DNA from: Gonatopus flavifemur
Taxonomy: Eukaryota > Arthropoda > Insecta > Hymenoptera > Dryinidae
Direction: 5' to 3'
Length of the DNA: 64,000 nt
NCBI GenBank assembly: GCA_018340375.1
Contig: JAFFJZ010000004.1
Location: forward strand, 38,848,001-38,912,000
Shown: positions 57,923 through 64,000 of the stretch, piece by piece
Layout: the number at the start of each line of letters is the position of its first letter
How positions within the stretch are numbered: the stretch's first letter is position 1
The notes under the pieces: model-generated
Databases searched by the model: none
Told to the model about the DNA's origin: nothing
The model's input: only the letters and a program-made list of their open reading frames with translations
Program-made: the position numbers and the translations under genes

Positions 57923-57943
57923 AAATTTTTTTTCAAACACTTT

Positions 57944-60900
57944 TCATCTTGATAATCTTCTTTGTAACCTTCTTTGTACATCTGCAAAATGTTCGAACCC
58001 TGGTTCATGACTCTTTTGCATTATGTAGGCTATAGTTTTCACCTATGAAATGAAAAACAAATGAATCATAACTTAATTGAAAGAAAATATTACCATTCCT
58101 TTATTTCTTGCTTACTTTCATTTTTTCATCTATGACACCATGTCGTTGAGACAGATTCCACAAATTTATAGCCATATCTGCTAGTGCGGGTTGACGTAAA
58201 TCGGCTCGCATAACAAATCGATGAAATAATTCAAGCGCGAGAATAGATTGCTTCTCGTACTGTTCTGAAGATTTGAGGAATTTCAAATGATTTAGAATTT
58301 CCTGCACAACTTTTGAACATATTTTATTAACTTCATCAATGAATTTTTTATCAGATCCATATAATCTGTCATTAGAATCGATCTGTAATCAAATTTGGTT
58401 TCATTATGGCTTATATCAACTAAATTTCGAAAAGAGTGTGAGTACCTTATCTATGTGGTATGGATAATTTTCTTGCGTAACAGTTGACAGAAGATCAAGT
58501 ACGCGTAAGTATAAATGATATTTAGTAGTACTGTCTTCGAAATAACGCTGTACGGCATTGAGTAAGCCTCTCATTAAATACAAAACTCCATGTTCTGGAC
58601 TATCCTATCAACAAATTTGGAAATATGTATTAATTGAATTTTTTTTAAGAATGCGGAATACAAAGAGGAACTAATTTCACAAATACCGGTACGACTAGTA
58701 GAGTGGATAAAAAGTTGGACAGATAAGACAACATGTAAGGCTCGGTACATTTTTGTCTTCCATCAATTTCTATCGTTTTAGGCATCTCTGGAACTAAACT
58801 CAGTGCTGCTTTGAAACAAGCATCAGCTGAAAATAATTGTGGAAATATTGATTACCGTGAAGTTTGGAATATGATTTTGATATTTTATATTATACCTTGA
58901 CCTAAGCATTGATTCAATAGTGCAACTTGACCCGAAAGAAGATAAAGTTGGAGACGCGTATGTACTAAAGTTAAAGACGGGATAGTGATGAAACAAAATG
59001 CAGCACACGCCCGTACAAATGCTGATGTTCTTCTGGTGTGATGTCCACGAACAATTTTTCTAGTATCAATCGATAATCTATTGACACACTGTAAGCAATT
59101 TTTGTGGAATTAAAGATACTCTAATTGAAGAAAAAAATGTGTAACAAGAAGATGGAATATCAGAAGTTTTCACCTGCACAAGTTGTATATGAACACTGTC
59201 AATGTTGGGAAAAGCCGCTCGGGCTTCAGCGTGAAAATTTAATTGTTTTTCAAAATCACGACCATAATCCACTCGTTGGACAAAAATGCATATCAAATGA
59301 CCTATTTGTCGTTTCTCATCTTCTACGGTCAAGGCACTGGAATTGAAATACACAATTATCATATAAAAACTCTGAAAAAGAGAGTGGAGAATTTCATGAA
59401 AAAACTGACTTGATTTTGATAAATTTATCCACCAAAATACTTTACGATGCCATGTAGGAAAATATTATCATTTCATGTAACGTTGATGAATATCATCATC
59501 TCCAGATTATTTTTTAATTAAGGACATTCTGTAAATCCTAAAGTTACTAGACCTCTCCATCCAAAATACTCACAAATAATTGGATAAAATGGAATAAAAC
59601 AATCAGCTAGAGCTTCTATTAAGATGGAACAAGGTCTGGCTGGTTGATTTTTTTCCATTTTATTCAATTACCTTCAAGTATTTTGGGTAGTGAGATCTAG
59701 TAACTCTAGGATCTACGGGACGCTTCATGGGAAAATAATAGAAATAGAATATATATATAATATATATCACAACAAATTCTTTTTTAATCACGCAGAAATA
59801 ATTTAACATGCCTGCATAATATACATTGATAGATTTCTATGTATGTACCTCACTGAATCATGAATTATCCTTGAAATAAACATCAGTGCATTTATGATGA
59901 TGGGATCCGTAATCGGTCCACTTTGCGTACTCACGCCCTCTATAATTAATTTACAAACTTCCACTTTGATATTGTCTTTGTGAAACAAATCGATTAAAGG
60001 CAAAAAGTTATCCTGAAAAAAAATGTAACATGAAAAATTGAATGTAAGCTGAAAAATTTGAATAAAATGTTTCAATGCTTCAAATAATTTGACGATATAT
60101 TCCATGTAGCTAAGGGTACATTTGAATTAAATTATCATAAAATCATTTGATATCATACCAAGGCAAGAAGAGACTCAAGATCCTGCGTATGTCTAACGAT
60201 TTTTTCAACAATGGTTTGTAATTGAGTGTAATGATGTTCAAATACTCTATTAGGACTGAGACGATCAATTATTTTTTCCAGAAATATATCCAATTCGTTG
60301 ATCTGTAATGGAAAAATGAATTCGCAAAATGAGAATATTTAGGATTATCGAATATTTGTGATTATAGAATTACTAATTACATTATAAAATTTTGTGATTA
60401 TGAGTATAATACATTTTATACAATATGGTACCATGGGATGTGAAGTATAATTAGAGTAATTGAAAGTGCATAATCATATCAAGTCATGTCTTGCACAGCA
60501 TTCAAGTGGGATCTATTCTAGCCAATTGATGAGTTTTTATGTGAATCTTTTAAGTATTATGCATTTTCTATCATATAATTATACACATTCTTAAGCAACG
60601 CAAAACTACTTTATAGAACTCTAATTGAGTTGTATCACATCAATGGGATTTTATCTAATATTCATTCTCAGAACATATTTGAGAATTTCGAAACTGAAGA
60701 ATAATGTAATAATTCATTGAGATGAAGTTAAATAACTTACCGAAAAATGACCGATAGTGAACTGAATCCAAATCTCAATGCAGTGCATGAATTTTGCAGC
60801 ATCTTCGAGATTATTAATATATTTCCATACCATATTTAAAACCAACTGACAATCTTCTTTAGGCGGGGATTCTTTCACGAGACATTCACCTAGGCTTCTA

Positions 60901-62512
60901 TATAGAAGATGCTGAGGATAACCTACCATATATTTGAAAAAAAAATAAATCAATAAAAATGCGACTATATAAATATTTCAATGAAACTATTTCAATGAAT
61001 AATCCTAAAAAACAAATCTATACCATTATCGTCACAAGTTTCTATCCAACGAACAAAGTCCATTGCATGCGCAGCAATATATCTTGGTTTATATGCTGTT
61101 AATATTGTCTTCAGTAACAAAGAACTGAAAATTAAATAATCATACTCATAATACCAGTATTCATACAAAAATGAAACGGAAGAAATATATTACATTACCT
61201 ATTTTCTTGTTGTTTACATTTAGAGAGCACTTCCTCTAAAAGACTTTCAGGCGCAGTAGCTACTAAAACTTGTAAAATCCAATCCAAAGCAGGAAGATAT
61301 AAATTTAAATACGAACATAAATTCATATTCTGCTTATTCAATTCATTTTGAATCGATTGGCTAAATAACTGTGGATAAGTGAAAAGGAAATCGTAAAAAT
61401 TCTCTTTCACAAATTCGAAATCGCAAGTCTTGTTCAGAACCAAACCAACTCGGCATAAATAGCATCTGGCATAAATAGCTGTTAAAGGATTTCCTACTCC
61501 CCGTATAATTTTAGTAATTCTCAATAAGGCGGTATTGAATTCACTGGAAACAAAAAATATTATACATAAACTTTTTGAAATAGCAACAACTTTTTTTAAT
61601 TTACCTCGTCGTTAAAAAACTGTATGATTTTATTATAGTCATCTCCACGTAAAGACGAGGAACCAATTCTCTGATGGACGCAATTTTATAAAACCAATTA
61701 CGACATGTCTCCTTTGCATTTTCAGGGACCATATCAGGTGTAAAATTATCAGGTAAGCTAGTAGGGACTTTACTACCTGGTCTTTGGAAATTCATCATTA
61801 TGGATCAACAGGTTTTCGTTAATTACATATAACATTTGTAATATACATATATAAATTAGTTACCAACTTGTAATATTCAGCCTTCATCTTCAGTCTCTCA
61901 TAAACTAATTTACCGAAAATATCCAATATATCTGTGATGAGAACAAATTTACTTGGATAAAATGCCATCACAGATGTATCCACTAATAATTTGGCACACT
62001 AAAAGTAATGAGTATTATTAGATTCAACTCATTTATGCTAAGTATAAAAATATTCAAAAATTATATCAAACCTGTATAGCTATCTTGAGAGCTTTGACCC
62101 TTTGATCCGAATGCCATGCTTGAACTAATTCGTTATTCAACTGTTCTATTCTCGCTGTATATTCTTGTTGTGATAAATCCAACATTTGTCTAACTGAACC
62201 TTCCTCAAAATCATCCAATTGTTCTAGTCTTGTTTTAACTTTATCAACCATTGTACCGTTTGGTTGCACTTTCACAACAACTGTAATATGAAATTATTAT
62301 ACCGTATGATTTAAGGGAAAAAGATGAATTTCTTTCAAATATTAATGACCTTTCTCTCCTCCCATTAGAAAACTGGTAACGATTGATAATTTTTCAGATG
62401 TTGTGTATTTATTTAATATGGTGCAACGTCGGGAAGACCATGGTTCAACTAATTCTTCAGTATTTTCTTTGCATTTTTTACTCGAAAATATGGAATTGGC
62501 GGAATAATCCCA
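57944..62512 (-). CDS. VPS35L: VPS35 endosomal protein-sorting factor-like (15 exons, 5' end missing)
   Basis: Scaffold subunit of Retriever, part of the Commander assembly that recycles membrane cargo from endosomes. Exons, 5' to 3': 62512-62350, 62280-62072, 61998-61868, 61781-61605, 61543-61199, 61124-61024, 60922-60741, 60302-60159, 60012-59849, 59336-59174, 59088-58896, 58826-58687, 58604-58446, 58382-58116, 58042-57944. All junctions are GT-AG, frame is kept, 878 residues. Family matches in order: [117 protein letters not shown] and [11 protein letters not shown]. Human VPS35L is about 960 residues, so roughly 80 N-terminal residues lie upstream. One donor (after 61868) reads GTTGGT and is weak, but it is the only one keeping frame. 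Confidence 0.95.
59531..59716. repeat. Inverted-repeat element in a VPS35L intron
   Basis: About 40-bp arms: GTAAATCCTAAAGTTACTAG at the left, and inverted GTAGATCCTAGAGTTACTAG at the right, both followed by CCAAAATACT-type sequence. It sits in the 512-bp intron (59337-59848), the longest in the gene; the other 438-bp intron (60303-60740) is plain AT-rich DNA. Confidence 0.65.
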
Positions 62513-62861
62513 CTGGAATGAAATTATTATTTGTTAAACGTATTAATTGACACATAATAAATATGGTGCATAGTAAAATTTATTTGACTGTGTTGAATCG
62601 TTTCAATTACATTCCTTGCAAATTCATCCCTAAATAACATGAATTATTCGTAATATTGACAAGAATTTTTAAGGTCTGGTCAATTTCTCTACTAGAAAAC
62701 TACTAGATTGCTTCAATCGTTTGTCCTCATGATTATCCAATTAAATACGTCAAACTTTAGGTTAAGAGATTCAGAATTAATCAAACAATCCGGGTCTGAT
62801 CTTTTTGTTGTTCAACTAAATTATTATAATTAATTAGAACGAAATTTCGCTATTAGCCACC
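62513..62861. other. VPS35L upstream DNA, no exon recognised
   Basis: The next upstream VPS35L exon or exons, carrying the N-terminus, should lie 5' on the - strand (above 62512). I looked for the HPL(K/R)P-type and DPLS-type N-terminal segments and did not recognise them here or up to 64000. Confidence 0.4.
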
Positions 62862-63304
62862 CTACTGTAAATTCCCAGTTAGTTCGCATGGATCGTCGCA
62901 GCGGAATCAAGTGGGTCGCATGGGTCATTGCATGAGAATCAAGTGGGTCGCACGAGTCTTCGCATGAGGATCAAGTGGGTCGCATGGGTTGTCGCATGAA
63001 AATCAAGTGGGTCGCAACACCCATACCACATGTTCTCATGGGTCACCCATGCGACATTTTTCCACGGGTCACGCATGCGCCATTCTTCTATGGGTAACCC
63101 ATAAGAACATTTGGCATGGGTGATACCAATACGAATCAGACTCAGTCTCAAATTTGCATGGGTTTTTTCCCATGCGAGACATCCACGGAGGGAACCCATG
63201 TCAAAAGTTCCTATGGGATATAATCCGAAATATATGCGAAATAAACCCAGTCCCAAATTCGCATGGGAAATTTCACATGCGAACCAACTGGGAATTCACA
63301 GTAG
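62862..63304. repeat. Inverted-repeat element containing a minisatellite
   Basis: CTACTGTAAATTCCCAGTTA at the left and inverted AACTGGGAATTCACAGTAG at the right. The right part repeats GCATGGGTNNCCCATG-like motifs. ORFs here come from the repeat. Confidence 0.7.
62905..63016 (+). repeat. 32-bp minisatellite, ~3.5 units
   Basis: AATCAAGTGGGTCGCA recurs at 62905, 62937, 62969 and 63001, exactly 32 bp apart. The spacers (TGGGTCATTGCATGAG and variants) are similar to each other. Confidence 0.8.
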
Positions 63305-63702
63305 AGCAATTAGAAACTTCCATTCAGTTTTTTCGATATTATAACGAATATAACCCGTGTACAATTATTTTGAGACCAGATCCAGCTTCTCTGATTTGAC
63401 CAGGGGACACCCTTAGGAGCTTATTATTGAATTGTCATGGTAAATTCATGAATGTATTTTTAAAACTGTTCAACTTTTGAAGCATGAATATGATAATTAG
63501 CATTGAAATACAATAATCAATATATAAGGTTTTGGAATAATTTTCAATATTGCTCCCACTTTTCTTTACAATATCGAAGCCAGGTCTTCACCAATGGTTG
63601 ATATTTCTGAATAATTCACAATAACCCTCTTCGAATGGCACTAATCCACTCAATTTTTCTTACAAACTGATCGTGTCAATCATGCTGTTGATTGCGTCCA
63701 AC

Positions 63703-63964
63703 CCCATACAGCACAAGAACCCTTTCAAAGAGCTCCCGATATGACAGTAAACATGAATTAAATATGAATACTTTGAATTCAAATTGAAATCTTAATGAAA
63801 CACTCAGTTGTTCAGAAAGAGTTAATCTTGTGAATTCATCAAGGACTGTTCATGCATCCAATATGTATTTATTTTGAATTCATGTTTACTGACATAACAG
63901 GAACTGTTCAAGAATTCTTTGAGAAGTTTGTATGAATTCAAAATGATCATTTGGGCTGTCTGGG
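63703..63964. repeat. CCCATACAG-ended element with nested palindrome
   Basis: CCCATACAGCACAAG at the left and inverted GGGCTGTCTGGG at the right, flanked by AC/TC (one mismatch). Inside, ACAGTAAACATGAATT and AATTCATGTTTACTG form a second palindrome (63744-63893). 63305-63702 shows no gene. Confidence 0.6.
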
Positions 63965-64000
63965 TCAAATATATTTTGTAAACATATCAGATTGAAGGAA

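Noticed and set aside
59078..59362. Longer VPS35L frame running past exon 59174-59336
   Set aside because: The extra residues lie beyond good GT/AG sites and do not match the family; spliced borders give a continuous match.
62905..63016. Regular 32-bp repeats resembling a CRISPR array
   Set aside because: The spacers are near-copies of each other, there are no cas genes, and the context is an animal genome; it is a minisatellite.
1..64000. Prokaryotic features such as operons, riboswitches, ribosome-binding sites, attachment sites or defence islands
   Set aside because: The window is eukaryotic nuclear DNA with spliced genes; such features do not apply.

Overview
This is a stretch of animal, most likely insect, nuclear genome. 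The case rests on two spliced host genes with GT-AG introns and strong similarity to animal orthologues, AT-rich DNA, and a mobile-element load typical of insects (mariner of two subfamilies, Helitron, copia-type and gypsy-type LTR elements, a LINE, hAT elements and many short inverted-repeat elements). A hymenopteran is plausible, but the sequence does not prove it. No bacterial, viral or CRISPR-type system is present.

Host genes. (1) GABA aminotransferase (ABAT) lies on the + strand. Eight coding exons run from 16601 to the stop at 57420. The first three are isolated (16601-16768, 22458-22544, 48885-49080) and separated by introns of 5.7, 26.3 and 6.4 kb that are packed with transposons. 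The last five are clustered (55492-57420). The exon or exons for the mitochondrial leader and first ~60 residues were not found and probably lie upstream of base 1. (2) VPS35L, a Retriever/Commander subunit, lies on the - strand. Fifteen exons run from 62512 down to the stop at 57944, with short, nearly transposon-free introns; only the N-terminal ~80 residues are missing. The two genes converge tail to tail, and their candidate poly(A) signals sit inside each other's 3' regions.

Layout. 1-16600: intronic or 5' flanking DNA holding small inverted-repeat elements, a TA-flanked Tc1/mariner-like element with long arms (4990-7269) and a decayed Helitron (about 7340-11955) carrying an inserted hAT-type MITE. 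16769-22457: nested MITEs and an old low-copy repeat. 22545-48884: a 192-bp tandem array, one copy of a 1.4-1.5 kb tRNA-like-bearing element, a 163-bp satellite array that flips orientation, a copia-type retrotransposon, a hAT element, a truncated LINE, an intact mariner (39855-41148), a cluster of MITEs, and the second, inverted copy of the 1.4-1.5 kb element. 49081-55491: nested MITEs, a mauritiana-type mariner with one nonsense codon, a gypsy fragment and more MITEs. 62513-64000: MITEs and a 32-bp minisatellite.

The most unusual pattern is a set of at least ten non-autonomous inverted-repeat elements whose ends read CCC...GGG and which are flanked by 2-bp duplications of varied sequence (AT, TC, TT, TA, CG, CT). 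One of them has its empty target site present elsewhere in the window. Nothing here forms a new multi-gene system; the novelty is in mobile-element structure.
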